A stretch of 64,000 nucleotides of DNA from Psychromonas sp. 14N.309.X.WAT.B.A12 (GCF_030397575.1 NZ_JAPNXS010000001.1:1-64000); one strand, 5' to 3'. Positions 37,113-46,298 are shown, counted from the stretch's first letter. The notes: a model not told the origin generated them from the letters alone. Program-made: numbers and translations.

Positions 37113-38510
37113 ATGACTAGAACAATGTATGAAAAAATCTGGGATGCGAACCTAGTTCACGAACCAGAAGCAGGCTCTCCGCTTTTGTTTGTTGACAGAC
37201 ATCTAATGCATGAAGTAACAAGCCCACAAGCTTTTGAGGGTCTTCGTCTACAAAATCGTAAAGTACGTAACGTGCATAGTATTCTAGGTACAATTGACCA
37301 CTGTGTTCCAACTAAGGATCGTTTTAACATTGTTGATGTAATCGCTAAAAAACAAGTTGAAACAATGACTGCTAACTGTGAAGAGAACGAAATCAATCTT
37401 TACGGCATGGACAGTAACCAAAATGGTGTTATTCACATCGTAGTACCTGAGCATGGTTTTGTTCATCCAGGTATGGTTGTTTGTTGTGGTGATAGCCATA
37501 CAGCAACGCATGGTGCATTCGGTGCATTAGCATTTGGTATTGGTACGAGTGAAGTTGAACATGTAATGGCAACGCAAACATTACAACAGAAAAAAGCAAA
37601 AACTATGTTAGTGAAAGTAGAAGGTAAATTACCTGCTTTCTCTACTGCAAAAGATATTGCATTAGCAATCATTGCTAAAACAGGTACTGCTGGCGGTACA
37701 GGTTACGTAATGGAGTTTGCTGGTAATACGATTACAGACCTAACAATGGAAGGTCGTATGACGCTGTGTAACATGGCTATCGAAGCTGGTGCTCGCGCAG
37801 GTCTTGTTGCACCTGACCAAGTGACCTTCGATTACTTAGAAGGCAAAGAGTTCGCACCTAAAGGCGATCACTGGCCTGTTGCTGTTGAATATTGGAAATC
37901 ACTGCGCTCTGATGAAGGTGCAGAGTTTGACGCGGTTATCGAATTAAAAGCAGAAGATATTGCACCACAAGTTTCTTGGGGTACATCTCCAGAGCAAGTT
38001 ATTTCAGTGACTGGTCTTGTTCCTTCTCCATCTGACTTCACTAACGATGTTAAATCTCAAGCTTGTGCAAGTGCACTGAAATACATGGCATTAGATGCAG
38101 GTCAAAAAATTACAGACATCCATATTGATGTTGTGTTTATTGGTTCTTGTACAAATGGTCGTATTGAAGATTTCCGTGCTGCTGCAGAATTACTGAAAGG
38201 TAAAAAAGTAGCTGATGGTGTTCAAGCCTTTGCTGTACCAGGTTCTTTCCCAGTTAAAGTACAAGCAGAAAAAGAAGGTCTAGATAAGATCTTTATTGAT
38301 GCTGGTTGGGAATGGCGTGATCCAGGTTGTTCAATGTGTCTAGCAATGAATGGCGATGAATTAAAAGATGGTCAACGTAGTGCATCTACTTCAAACCGTA
38401 ATTTCGAAGGTCGTCAAGGTAAAGGTGGTCGTACTCACCTTGTATCACCAGCAATGGCTGCTGCTGCATCAGTTGCAGGTCACTTTGTAGACATTCGAGA
38501 TTGGAAATAG
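37113..38510 (+). CDS. leuC: LeuC, 3-isopropylmalate dehydratase large subunit
   Basis: A 465-residue aconitase-family subunit that isomerises 2-isopropylmalate in leucine synthesis. The 4Fe-4S cysteines lie in [13 protein letters not shown] and [43 protein letters not shown] and [22 protein letters not shown] are diagnostic. It resembles enteric LeuC closely. The ATG at 37113 follows TAAGGGA; longer upstream frames are rejected. The leuD gene starts 11 bases later. Its leader contains the long palindrome. Confidence 0.96.
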   Translation: MTRTMYEKIWDANLVHEPEAGSPLLFVDRHLMHEVTSPQAFEGLRLQNRKVRNVHSILGTIDHCVPTKDRFNIVDVIAKKQVETMTANCEENEINLYGMDSNQNGVIHIVVPEHGFVHPGMVVCCGDSHTATHGAFGALAFGIGTSEVEHVMATQTLQQKKAKTMLVKVEGKLPAFSTAKDIALAIIAKTGTAGGTGYVMEFAGNTITDLTMEGRMTLCNMAIEAGARAGLVAPDQVTFDYLEGKEFAPKGDHWPVAVEYWKSLRSDEGAEFDAVIELKAEDIAPQVSWGTSPEQVISVTGLVPSPSDFTNDVKSQACASALKYMALDAGQKITDIHIDVVFIGSCTNGRIEDFRAAAELLKGKKVADGVQAFAVPGSFPVKVQAEKEGLDKIFIDAGWEWRDPGCSMCLAMNGDELKDGQRSASTSNRNFEGRQGKGGRTHLVSPAMAAAASVAGHFVDIRDWK

Positions 38511-38521
38511 GGGCGAAAATA

Positions 38522-39142
38522 ATGCAACCATATATTAAACATACAAGTATCGCAGCGTTAATGGATCGTAGTAACGTTGATACAGACCAAATCATCCCAA
38601 AAAACTTCATGAAAAAAGTTGAACGTACTGGTTTCGGTATTAACTTATTTCATAACTGGCGTTTTCTTGCGGATAACGTAACACCAAATCCTGAGTTTGA
38701 ACTAAACAAACCTGCTTTCCAAGGTGCTAAAATCTTAGTTGCTGGTGAAAACTTTGGTTGTGGTTCATCTCGTGAGCATGCTCCTTGGGCAATCGCTGAC
38801 TACGGTTTTAATACGATTATTTCTACAAGCTTTGCTGATATCTTCTTCAGTAACTGCTTTAAAAATAGCATTTTACCAATCGTAGTGACTGATGAACAAC
38901 TTGCTGCACTAATGGCTGAAATTTCAGGAAACGAAGGTGTTGAATTTACTGTTGATTTAGAAGCTCAAAAAGTAACAACACCAGGTGGTTTATCTATCTC
39001 TTTTGAAGTTGATGCATTCCGTAAAGAATCATTACTTGAAGGCTTAGATGACATCGCTTGGACGCTAAAACACGAAAAAGAAATCTCTGCTTATGAAGTA
39101 GAGCACAAAAAACGTCTTCCATGGTTATGGCCTAGCGCGTAA
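38522..39142 (+). CDS. leuD: LeuD, 3-isopropylmalate dehydratase small subunit
   Basis: A 206-residue swivel-domain partner of LeuC. DRSNVDTDQIIPKNFMKKVERTGFG, GENFGCGSSREHAPWA and ISTSFADIFFSNCFKNSILPI are family signatures. ATG 38522 is used; the frame extends seven codons upstream into leuC, but those would precede the conserved N-terminus. The same LeuCD pair can also process citramalate to methylmalate in organisms that make isoleucine from citramalate, which matters for the next gene. Confidence 0.96.
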   Translation: MQPYIKHTSIAALMDRSNVDTDQIIPKNFMKKVERTGFGINLFHNWRFLADNVTPNPEFELNKPAFQGAKILVAGENFGCGSSREHAPWAIADYGFNTIISTSFADIFFSNCFKNSILPIVVTDEQLAALMAEISGNEGVEFTVDLEAQKVTTPGGLSISFEVDAFRKESLLEGLDDIAWTLKHEKEISAYEVEHKKRLPWLWPSA

Positions 39143-39164
39143 TCTGTTTTAGTTCGTTACAATC

Positions 39165-39193
39165 AAAAAAGGCGCACCTGTTGCGCCTTTTTT
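39165..39193 (+). terminator. terminator after leuCD
   Basis: AAAAAAGGCGCA (39165-39176) / TGCGCCTTTTTT (39182-39193), 5-nt loop, T run in the stem. It separates leuCD from the following synthase gene. Confidence 0.92.
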
Positions 39194-39328
39194 ATCGAAA
39201 ACTTATTGCGTTAAGCTTTTAATTTTATTGCTTTTAAGTCGATTTAAACATTAATCGATAACTAGATATATCGATCTTAATCCTTAGTGCAATAAGTTTT
39301 TACTGAGTAAATCATAGTGGAGTAAACA

Positions 39329-40858
39329 ATGGCTCAAGATAACGTCACTGTACAGTTGATGGATACAACATTACGCGATGGGGAACAAACGCAAGCTGTT
39401 TCATTTTCTCCTGCTGAAAAAGTTAGCCTAGCAAAGGCACTATTACAAAGACTTAAAATTGACCGTATTGAAGTGGCTTCGGCACGTGTTTCAGAAGGTG
39501 AGAAAGTAGCGGTTGCACAATTAAATAAATGGGCGACTAAAGAAGGCTTAGTGGAACGTATTGAAGTTTTAGGCTTTGTTGATCATACATTGAGTGTTGA
39601 TTGGATCACTGATACTGGTGGTAAGGTACTTAATTTATTAGCAAAAGGTAGCTTAAAGCATTGTTCTGAACAGTTAAAAAAATCCTTAAATGAGCATGTG
39701 ACAGACGTGAAGCAAACCATCGATTATGCTTTGTCAAAAGGTCTAAAAGTTAATATCTACTTAGAAGATTGGTCGAATGGTTACAAAGATAGCCCTGAAT
39801 ATGTGTACGAGATGCTTGAAAAATTATCTGATGCGGGTATCACGCACTTTATGTTGCCAGATACATTAGGTGTTATGTCACCTGATGAAGTATTTGCTAG
39901 TTTGAGTGATATGGTGACACGTTTCCCTAACTTAAAATTCGATTTCCACCCACATAATGATTATGGATTAGCGACAGCTAATGCTATGTATGCAGTAAAA
40001 GCAGGTATATCTTCAATTCATTGTACTATGAACTGTTTAGGTGAACGTGCAGGTAATGCATCTTTGACTGAAGTAGCGGTAGTATTGCAAGATAAGCTGG
40101 GTAAAAAAGTTAATATTGATGAATCAGAAATCCATAATTTAAGTAAGCTAGTAGAGAACTTTTCAGGTAAACGTATTGCAGACAATACACCGATTGTAGG
40201 TGCAGACGTATTTACACAAACCAGTGGTATTCACGCCGATGGTGACAAGAAGGGTGGGTTATACATTTCTGCTTTAACACCTGAGCGTTTTGCGCGTTCA
40301 CGCAGCTATGCGTTAGGTAAAATGAGTGGTAAAGCTTCATTAGCAAAAAACTTAGAAGAGATGGATATTGATTTAGATGCTGAACAACAGAAAAAACTGT
40401 TGAAACGTATCGTGCAGTTAGGTGATCAAAAAGCGACGATCACTGCAGATGATTTACCGTTTATTATTGCTGATTTATTAGAGCGTAATGACTTTAATAA
40501 TGTTGAATTATTGAATTGCTCTATTAACTCTGGACTGGATTTAGAGTCGACAGTTAGTATCCGCGTTCGTGTGAATGATAAAATTCATAAAGCAAGTGGG
40601 AGTGGTAACGGTGGTTTTGATGCCTTTATCAAAGCCATGAAAAAAATACTGAATGAACATGACTTTATATTTCCTGAGTTAGTTGATTTTGAGTTACGTA
40701 TTCCACCAGGTGGCCAAACAAGCGCTTTAACTGAGTGTTCAGTGACTTGGGAAGATGATGGAGAGCAGTTTACAACACGTGGTGTGAATACTAACCAGGT
40801 TATTGCCGGGATTGGTGCAACATTAAGAATGATTAACCTGCGTTTACAAGATAAGTAA
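39329..40858 (+). CDS. LeuA2-type alpha-isopropylmalate/citramalate synthase family protein
   Basis: A 509-residue acyl-CoA/2-oxoacid condensing enzyme. The TIM barrel begins MDTTLRDGEQTQAVSFSPAEK (catalytic Arg16, metal Asp12), with the metal-binding HPH at 207-209 in FDFHPHNDYGLATAN and the NCLGERAGNASL segment. The C-terminal LeuA dimerisation/regulatory domain covers about 380-509. The sequence departs from enteric LeuA and resembles, from memory, the second LeuA (LeuA2) that follows leuC-leuD in Bacteroidetes: RIEVASARVSEGE, VNIYLEDWSNG and GKRIADNTPIVG are characteristic. It may make isopropylmalate or (R)-citramalate; which one cannot be read from sequence here. It has its own ribosome site (GGAG) and terminator. 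Confidence 0.85.
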   Translation: MAQDNVTVQLMDTTLRDGEQTQAVSFSPAEKVSLAKALLQRLKIDRIEVASARVSEGEKVAVAQLNKWATKEGLVERIEVLGFVDHTLSVDWITDTGGKVLNLLAKGSLKHCSEQLKKSLNEHVTDVKQTIDYALSKGLKVNIYLEDWSNGYKDSPEYVYEMLEKLSDAGITHFMLPDTLGVMSPDEVFASLSDMVTRFPNLKFDFHPHNDYGLATANAMYAVKAGISSIHCTMNCLGERAGNASLTEVAVVLQDKLGKKVNIDESEIHNLSKLVENFSGKRIADNTPIVGADVFTQTSGIHADGDKKGGLYISALTPERFARSRSYALGKMSGKASLAKNLEEMDIDLDAEQQKKLLKRIVQLGDQKATITADDLPFIIADLLERNDFNNVELLNCSINSGLDLESTVSIRVRVNDKIHKASGSGNGGFDAFIKAMKKILNEHDFIFPELVDFELRIPPGGQTSALTECSVTWEDDGEQFTTRGVNTNQVIAGIGATLRMINLRLQDK

Positions 40859-40879
40859 AAATAACATTTTAAATCTGTT

Positions 40880-40908
40880 AAAAGCCTTAATCTTTGATTA
40901 GGGCTTTT
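40880..40908 (+). terminator. terminator after the LeuA2-type gene
   Basis: AAAAGCCTTAATC (40880-40892) / GATTAGGGCTTTT (40896-40908), one T:G pair, tight 3-nt loop, followed by T-rich sequence. Confidence 0.88.
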
Positions 40909-40953
40909 GTGTTTTGGCGAATATACTATCGCCTATAATATATGTAATAAACA

Positions 40954-40984
40954 ATACCAGTCATAGTCGTTTTGTGATTGGTAT
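40954..40984. repeat. 31-bp palindromic repeat, copy B
   Basis: Same length and ends (ATACC ... GTGATTGGTAT) as the element at 18095-18125. Its arms pair over about 9 of 11 bases. The right end generates a TATAAT (40982-40987), but that lies only 20 bases before the ATG of the DUF3010 gene, so it is probably not that gene's promoter. Confidence 0.55.
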
Positions 40985-41006
40985 AATAATGAAAAAAGGA
41001 AAAACA

Positions 41007-41435
41007 ATGAGAGTATGTGGTGTTGAATTAACAGGCAACGAAGCCGTTATTGCAATCATGCAATATAAAAATGGTTTGTATGATGTACCGCCTGTGCGTA
41101 CAACTAAACTAACATTAACTGACCCTATCAATACCGAACCACTTAAAAAGTTTCAGTTTGATTTTGCACAGTTGATGAAAGATTACCAAGTCGATAAAGT
41201 GATCATTCGTCAACGTGCATTAAAAGGTAAATTTGCTGGTCACACTTTAAGTTTTAAAATTGAAGGTGCTTTACAACTGATTGCTGGTTTAGATGTACAA
41301 GTAATTACACCTGACTATATTAAAGAAGGGTTAAAGAAAGCACAAAATTCTCCAACGGCCGTTGAATTAGGACTTAAAAAGTTCCAAGAGCAAGCAATGT
41401 TAACGGCTTTTGGTTACTTAGAACATCGTGTCTAA
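41007..41435 (+). CDS. DUF3010 family protein
   Basis: A 142-residue protein of the DUF3010 family, found in marine gammaproteobacteria; function unknown. The N-terminal MRVCGVELTGNEAVIAIMQ resembles an RNase H-like/actin-like first strand, and later IIRQRALKGKFAGHTLSFKIEGALQL and the VQVITPDYIKEGL segment recall Holliday-junction-resolvase-type folds. That structural guess is mine. ATG 41007 after AAAAGGA is chosen; an in-frame ATG at 40989 and an upstream TTG-type start are less likely. The next gene starts 50 bases downstream. Confidence 0.75.
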   Translation: MRVCGVELTGNEAVIAIMQYKNGLYDVPPVRTTKLTLTDPINTEPLKKFQFDFAQLMKDYQVDKVIIRQRALKGKFAGHTLSFKIEGALQLIAGLDVQVITPDYIKEGLKKAQNSPTAVELGLKKFQEQAMLTAFGYLEHRV

Positions 41436-41485
41436 ATTAATATATCAGTCAATGAGCGTGTCTTATTCATTTTTGGGAGAAGCCA

Positions 41486-42016
41486 GTGGAAAATAGCTTT
41501 GAAAATTTCGTTGCGCAATTTAAAACGCAACAACCTGTATCTTTAGCGTTATTTTTCTATCAAGCGGAATTACATTTAATTACGCAATTAAAAGATTACT
41601 TGCAGGTAGAGCAGTCAACAGAACGCAGCTTTTTCTCACTGGTTGAGCAGGCAAAGAAAATTAAACAAAAAGAGACGAATAAACATTTTTGGAATGCACT
41701 TCTGGCATTTAACCAAGTGAACTTCAAACCTGTTAAAAACAATGCTCAGCCATGGTTACGTTTCGTAAATATCATTGAGTCCTTACAGGGTTATGCTGGC
41801 AGCCAGCTATTTGATGCTAAAAACATTAAAGTGAAACGTCAACATCGTTTATTTTTTGCTTATATGCTGACATGGGAACATCTTCGTTATTTAGCGGGTA
41901 ACGAAGACGATTATAGTCCAAGTAGTGAAGTGCTTGCTTGTTATTCAAGTGCGCACTCAGAAGAAGACCATGTACACAGTGAAGCTTGTGCAGATAATGG
42001 ATGTATTAGTCACTAA
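41486..42016 (+). CDS. hypothetical protein with Cys/His-rich C-terminus
   Basis: A 176-residue protein that I do not recognise. It starts at GTG 41486 with GGGAGA upstream. Most of it is predicted helical and soluble, with aromatic-rich segments (FWNALLAFNQVNF, RLFFAYMLTWEHLRYL). The last 28 residues are rich in Cys, His and Glu, including CYSSAHSEEDHVHSEACADNGC, which could bind metal. It lies between the DUF3010 gene and a Cys-rich CWC-family gene in the same direction. Confidence 0.7.
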   Translation: MENSFENFVAQFKTQQPVSLALFFYQAELHLITQLKDYLQVEQSTERSFFSLVEQAKKIKQKETNKHFWNALLAFNQVNFKPVKNNAQPWLRFVNIIESLQGYAGSQLFDAKNIKVKRQHRLFFAYMLTWEHLRYLAGNEDDYSPSSEVLACYSSAHSEEDHVHSEACADNGCISH

Positions 42017-42027
42017 CTTCTTTAATC

Positions 42028-42058
42028 ACAACACGTTTCTGCTATTGAGGCGTGTTGT
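42028..42058 (+). terminator. hairpin between the two Cys-rich protein genes
   Basis: ACAACACGTTTC (42028-42039) pairs with GAGGCGTGTTGT (42047-42058) using two G:T pairs. Only short T runs follow, so it may be a weak or partial terminator. Confidence 0.45.
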
Positions 42059-42082
42059 CTTTCAACAAAATGAACTGTTTAA

Positions 42083-42325
42083 ATGAATGAACTAACATGC
42101 CCACTTTGCTTACAAGAAAATAACTGTGATGTGACGGCTAAACAAGGCTGTTGGTGTAACAAGGTTCAGATTCCAGAAGCTCTACTTGATTTAGTTGATG
42201 CACAAGCTAAAAACAAGCATTGTATTTGCAATGTATGTATTAGTCGTTATATTGATAATCCAAATGATTTTTGTAAAAAGCCACTCCCCAATAAAGCAGA
42301 TTTATCCTACCCTGTTACTGATTAG
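42083..42325 (+). CDS. cysteine-rich CWC family protein
   Basis: An 80-residue protein of the cysteine-rich CWC family, function unknown. It has paired cysteines CPLC (6-9), a CWC motif in KQGCWCNKV, and CICNVC around 48-53, suggesting a zinc or iron-sulfur site. The ribosome site before ATG 42083 is poor. Its end overlaps the end of the convergent ankyrin gene by 11 bases. Confidence 0.8.
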   Translation: MNELTCPLCLQENNCDVTAKQGCWCNKVQIPEALLDLVDAQAKNKHCICNVCISRYIDNPNDFCKKPLPNKADLSYPVTD

Positions 42326-42902
42326 CCTGCTCGATACTTACTGCTGAATTACCGCTGTTATCTTTTAAGCGAATATCCGCGCCACGTTCGACTAATAATG
42401 CGCGTAGTTCTTCTCGGCCGAATAATGTGGCAAACATTACTGCGGTTTGACCTGCTTTATTTTGCTGGTTTTCATCGCACTCTTTTGACATTAATGTTTT
42501 AGCGATGCTAAGTTCGCCTCTAAATACAGCGGCCATTAATGCTGTATTACCTTTATTGTCTTGTGCACATACATTTGCACCATTTTCGATTAAATTATTT
42601 ACTATGTTTTTTTGCCCATTATAAGTGGCAATCATTAAAGCGGTATAACCTTTATTGTTTTTAATATCTACTGGTAAACCAGCGTTTAAAAATTCTGTAA
42701 TAATTTCATTATCACCCGTACGTGCAGCTGCATAATAATAAGGCATTAATTCTTTATAAGCGGTGCTTTCATTTATTTCACTGGCCTGAACAAAAGTAAT
42801 TGCAGACATAGTGGTTAATAAAAAAAGAGGAAAGATAGTAGCAAACACCCAATTTGTCTTCGATCTTCTATGATTCGAAATTACTGACTTAATAGTAAAC
42901 AT
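42315..42902 (-). CDS. exported ankyrin-repeat protein next to catalase
   Basis: A 195-residue protein with an N-terminal signal or anchor helix (about 19-40, WVFATIFPLFLLTTMSAITF) followed by about four ankyrin repeats, for example DIKNNKGYTALMIATYNGQKNIVNNLIENGANV and CAQDNKGNTALMAAVFRGELSIAKTLM. It sits 73 bases after the catalase gene in the same direction. A similar pair, katB-ankB of Pseudomonas, has an ankyrin protein needed for full activity of its catalase. By analogy this one may assist or tether the exported catalase; that is inference. AGAGGAAAG precedes the ATG. Confidence 0.85.
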   Translation of the reverse strand: MFTIKSVISNHRRSKTNWVFATIFPLFLLTTMSAITFVQASEINESTAYKELMPYYYAAARTGDNEIITEFLNAGLPVDIKNNKGYTALMIATYNGQKNIVNNLIENGANVCAQDNKGNTALMAAVFRGELSIAKTLMSKECDENQQNKAGQTAVMFATLFGREELRALLVERGADIRLKDNSGNSAVSIEQANQ

Positions 42903-42930
42903 ATCTTTCCTCTTTTAACCTGGTTATAAA

Positions 42931-42963
42931 GGGTAGAAGTATTTTATTGATATTCACCTACCC
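42931..42963 (-). other. inverted repeat between catalase and ankyrin genes
   Basis: GGGTAG (42931-42936) / CTACCC (42958-42963), with a 21-base AT-rich loop, in the 73-base intercistronic space. No strong U tract follows on the minus strand. It could tune expression of the second gene. Confidence 0.35.
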
Positions 42964-42975
42964 ATTTTTACTGAT

Positions 42976-44490
42976 TTATAGTGTTGCAGCGATTGCTTTT
43001 ACTTTATCAAGATCACCGTTAACAGCCTCAGTTAAACGTGTTCCATATTCAGTATCTGCTTTGTAAAAGTGACTTAACATCTTGTGTTGGATCTGTTTGT
43101 TTTTAACAGCACTCAAATCACCCGATAAGTTACGTATCAAATTATGACGCTCTTGATCTGTAAATGAACGATAAAGTTCACCAGCTTGTGCAAAGTCCAA
43201 AGTTTTATAAATCGCTTTTTGTTGTACATTGCCCACAAGCTTTGGTGTGCTATGGCGGGCTTTTACATCTTCAGAAACACCTTCATAATTAGGTTGGTAG
43301 TTAATATCTGATTGCGTATTACCGACATTACCTACGCCACCTTGGTTGTAGTTTACAACAGGTACAATTGGACGGTTAATCGGTAACTGTTGATGATTAG
43401 CACCTAATCGATATAACTGTGTATCTGCGTATGAAAAAATACGGCCTTGTAATAAACGGTCTTCAGAAGGTTCAATACCTGGAATTAAGTTTGCAGGCGC
43501 CATCGCAACTTGTTCTGTTTCTTGAAAAAAGTTGTCTGGTATACGATTTAAGGTCATCGTACCTACCTTAGTTTCTTTTATATTTTCCCAGGTTTTTGTT
43601 GCATCTAATGGGTTGTAGTCAAATTTATTTAAATCTGCTGGGTTTAGGGTTTTAATATATAAATCCCATTTCGGAAAATTACCTTCAGCAATATTAGTAT
43701 AAAGATCACGTGTCATATGCTGAGTATCAGTCGATTGCACCTCTTTTACTTGATCAGCATCTAAATTATTAATTCCTTGATGGCTTTTCCAATGGAATTT
43801 TACATATTTAACATCACCCTCATCATTGATCATCTTATAAGCATGAACGCCAAACCCATCCATTTCACGGTAACTTGCTGGTGTGCCGTTATCACTAAAC
43901 ACACGAGTTAACATGTTGGTCGATCCCGGCTCATGAGAGAAGAAGTCAAAGAAGCGGTTAGGATCTTGGATATTAGTAACAGGAGAAGGTTTAAGTGAGT
44001 GAACCATATCAGGGAACTTAATTGCATCTCGAATAAAGAAGACTGGTATATTAATACCGACTAAATCCCAGTTTCCTTCATCACTGTAGAACTTAGTTGC
44101 AAAACCTCTTGGGTCACGTAATGTTTCAGGGCTGCCAAGAGGGTGAATAACCGAAGAAAAACGTACAAATACGGCAGTTTCTTTACCTTTACTTTCAAAG
44201 GGAGCAGCAGTAGTGACATCACTATAATCAGTCGACGCAACAAATACGCCGTGTGCGCCTGTGCCACGTGCATGTACCACACGCTCAGGTATACGTTCGC
44301 GTGCAAAACGTTGTAATTTTTGAATCAAATGAACATCTTCTAATAAAACACTACCATTAGCGCCAGCTGTTAATGAGTTTTGATTATCTCCAATTGCAGC
44401 TCCATTATCCTTTGTCATTACTTCTGCATTGACATTAAAAATGGTAGCTAACCCGAAAACAGGCACTAATAAGTTAAATTTATGTTTCAT
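42976..44490 (-). CDS. exported heme catalase (clade-3-like small subunit)
   Basis: A 504-residue monofunctional catalase with an N-terminal signal peptide (about residues 1-22, cut after VNA), implying a periplasmic location. Catalytic His73 lies in ERVVHARGTGAHG, Asn147 in LVGINIPVFFIRD, and the heme-ligand Tyr354 in RIFSYADTQLYRLG. LTAGANGSVLLED is the typical N-terminal arm. It decomposes hydrogen peroxide. ATG 44490 follows GGAAA; a TTG at 44520 is rejected. No clear OxyR site was found upstream. The ankyrin gene downstream is probably co-transcribed. Confidence 0.93.
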   Translation of the reverse strand: MKHKFNLLVPVFGLATIFNVNAEVMTKDNGAAIGDNQNSLTAGANGSVLLEDVHLIQKLQRFARERIPERVVHARGTGAHGVFVASTDYSDVTTAAPFESKGKETAVFVRFSSVIHPLGSPETLRDPRGFATKFYSDEGNWDLVGINIPVFFIRDAIKFPDMVHSLKPSPVTNIQDPNRFFDFFSHEPGSTNMLTRVFSDNGTPASYREMDGFGVHAYKMINDEGDVKYVKFHWKSHQGINNLDADQVKEVQSTDTQHMTRDLYTNIAEGNFPKWDLYIKTLNPADLNKFDYNPLDATKTWENIKETKVGTMTLNRIPDNFFQETEQVAMAPANLIPGIEPSEDRLLQGRIFSYADTQLYRLGANHQQLPINRPIVPVVNYNQGGVGNVGNTQSDINYQPNYEGVSEDVKARHSTPKLVGNVQQKAIYKTLDFAQAGELYRSFTDQERHNLIRNLSGDLSAVKNKQIQHKMLSHFYKADTEYGTRLTEAVNGDLDKVKAIAATL

Positions 44491-44909
44491 ATTTATTTCC
44501 TTTAAACATTTTTGTAACAAGTGGCTGGATATTAAGGATATTTTGATTGAAAATATAAACGTTTGTGTGAATAAAATTGATAGGTTTTGGCGACTATTTG
44601 TTTATTTATCATAAGTTTTACTTATTGTTTATTTTGCTAGATAGTTAAGCATAGAAAATATGAAGATAAATCCTGCCGCTTATGGACTCACTTAAAGTGG
44701 CTAGTTTTGAGAATAAAAACAGTTAGTTATTTTCAAGGTTAAAATAAAGCGAGGAGGTGGTTGCTCCACTTCTTATTGATAGAGAGGGAAAATTGATAGT
44801 ACTTTGTCCGATCGAAATCGCAATTTTTATGTGATTTTAAATTAGTTGCGCTATAATTCGCCCGCTTTGATGTGCATTATGTTATTACCATGGAATTATC
44901 GAGAAAAGA
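44491..44909. other. intergenic region between catalase and J-protein genes
   Basis: About 420 bases shared by two divergent genes. It contains a TATAAT at 44852-44857 that may serve the J-protein gene, without a good -35. No heat-shock (sigma32) promoter or OxyR site was evident, and no ORF. Confidence 0.5.
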
Positions 44910-45782
44910 ATGTCAAAACGTGATTGTTATGAAGTATTAGGTGTTACTAAAACAACATCTGATAAAGAGATAAAAAAAGCTTACAAAAAACTGGCAATGA
45001 AGTATCACCCAGATAGAAATCCTGATAACCCAGTCGCACAAGAAAAATTCCGTGAAGTGAAAGATGCTTATGAGATTTTAAGTGATCCTGAAAAACGCGA
45101 ACAATACGACGACTTTGGTCACAGTGCTTTTGAAAATGGCCAGGCTCGTGGACGCGGAGGCTTCGGTCAAGGAGGTTTTGGTCAAGGCGGTGACTTTAAT
45201 GATATGTTTGGTGATATGTTCGGACAGCGTCATCAACAACGCCAAGAACCGCGTCGACCTCAACCAAAAAACGGGTCTGATATCATTCTAAAAGCGCAAT
45301 TAACATTAGAAGAATGTGTAGAAGGTTGCACTAAAGAAGTTCGTTTGCCAAACACAACCAACCCACTAGGGGTGACCATCCCTGCTGGTATTAATCAAGG
45401 TCAACGAGTGCGCGTTGCTGGTCAAGGTAACCCAGGTACTTTAGGTGCGCCTCGTGGAGATCTGTTTGTTGAAATTGAATTATTAGAGCATGAGTTCTTT
45501 GTTCGTAAAGGCAATGACCTATACTGTGATTTAGAAACAAACTTCCCAACGGCAGCCATTGGCGGTACGGCTAAAGCATCGACATTTACGGGACACATTA
45601 ATTTAAAAATTCCTGCTGGCACACAAGCTGGTCGTAAATTCCGAATTAAAGGCCGTGGTGTTAAAGCTATGAACAGTGATGCAGTAGGCGATTTAATTTA
45701 CACCGTTGTGATCCCAACTCCGACAGAATTAACAGAACAGCAACACAAGTTATTAACTGAGTTAGCTGAATCGATGGCTTAA
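44910..45782 (+). CDS. DnaJ-like co-chaperone lacking the zinc finger
   Basis: A 290-residue J-domain protein. The J domain (1-70) has the HPD motif at 33-35 and ends [15 protein letters not shown] as in DnaJ; a Gly/Phe-rich region (about 80-105) follows. The two C-terminal beta-domains read [18 protein letters not shown] ... [23 protein letters not shown] and end [31 protein letters not shown]. The four CxxCxGxG repeats of DnaJ are absent, replaced by a direct join near residues 147-153. It is thus a type II J-protein; CbpA is the nearest named function, but the flanks look DnaJ-derived. It would stimulate DnaK ATPase. A VanZ-like gene follows after 18 bases. Confidence 0.88.
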   Translation: MSKRDCYEVLGVTKTTSDKEIKKAYKKLAMKYHPDRNPDNPVAQEKFREVKDAYEILSDPEKREQYDDFGHSAFENGQARGRGGFGQGGFGQGGDFNDMFGDMFGQRHQQRQEPRRPQPKNGSDIILKAQLTLEECVEGCTKEVRLPNTTNPLGVTIPAGINQGQRVRVAGQGNPGTLGAPRGDLFVEIELLEHEFFVRKGNDLYCDLETNFPTAAIGGTAKASTFTGHINLKIPAGTQAGRKFRIKGRGVKAMNSDAVGDLIYTVVIPTPTELTEQQHKLLTELAESMA

Positions 45783-45800
45783 CTAGGCTGGACATTATTT

Positions 45801-46157
45801 ATGAGCTTACTATTACAGTTGATTAGAAATTATTGGGTACTTTTATCATTTATATTAGCCTCATTAATTACCTTTTTATCTCTCACTCCTATGGAGCAGT
45901 TACCCTCTGTCCCTGGTAGTGATAAAACGCACCATTTTATTGCTTATAGTGCTTTAGTTTTTCCATTAATGTTGAAAAAGCCTAATCACTGGATAGTTGT
46001 CGTTTTATTGTTTACGTTGCTCAGTGGAGCCATCGAATTGATACAACCATACCAAAACCGATACGGTGAGTGGATGGATCTGTTTGCTAATATCGGTGGC
46101 TTAATCTGCGGTAGTGTTTTTGCTTATTTTGTTAACCGTGTTTGCCCAGCGGAATAA
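45801..46157 (+). CDS. VanZ-like family membrane protein
   Basis: A 118-residue inner-membrane protein with about four transmembrane helices. SLTPMEQLPSVPGSDKTHHFIAYSALVFPL and GAIELIQPYQNRYGEWMDLFANIGGLICG are characteristic of the VanZ-like family. Its molecular role is unknown in most bacteria. It lies 18 bases after the J-protein gene and may be co-transcribed with it. Confidence 0.85.
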   Translation: MSLLLQLIRNYWVLLSFILASLITFLSLTPMEQLPSVPGSDKTHHFIAYSALVFPLMLKKPNHWIVVVLLFTLLSGAIELIQPYQNRYGEWMDLFANIGGLICGSVFAYFVNRVCPAE

Positions 46158-46298
46158 ATTTATCACTCTATACTGAAGGATAACTCTATTTACTTAATAG
46201 TATTGCTATCACCAGTATTGTTAATGTAAACATGGTGTGATGAGCCATGTTAATAGGGCCATTCCAATTAAACTTAATATATTTTATAAAGGTCAATT

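Noticed and set aside
44600-44670. OxyR site upstream of the catalase gene
   Set aside because: Two ATAG motifs are present, but the spacing and the inverted CTAT elements are missing.
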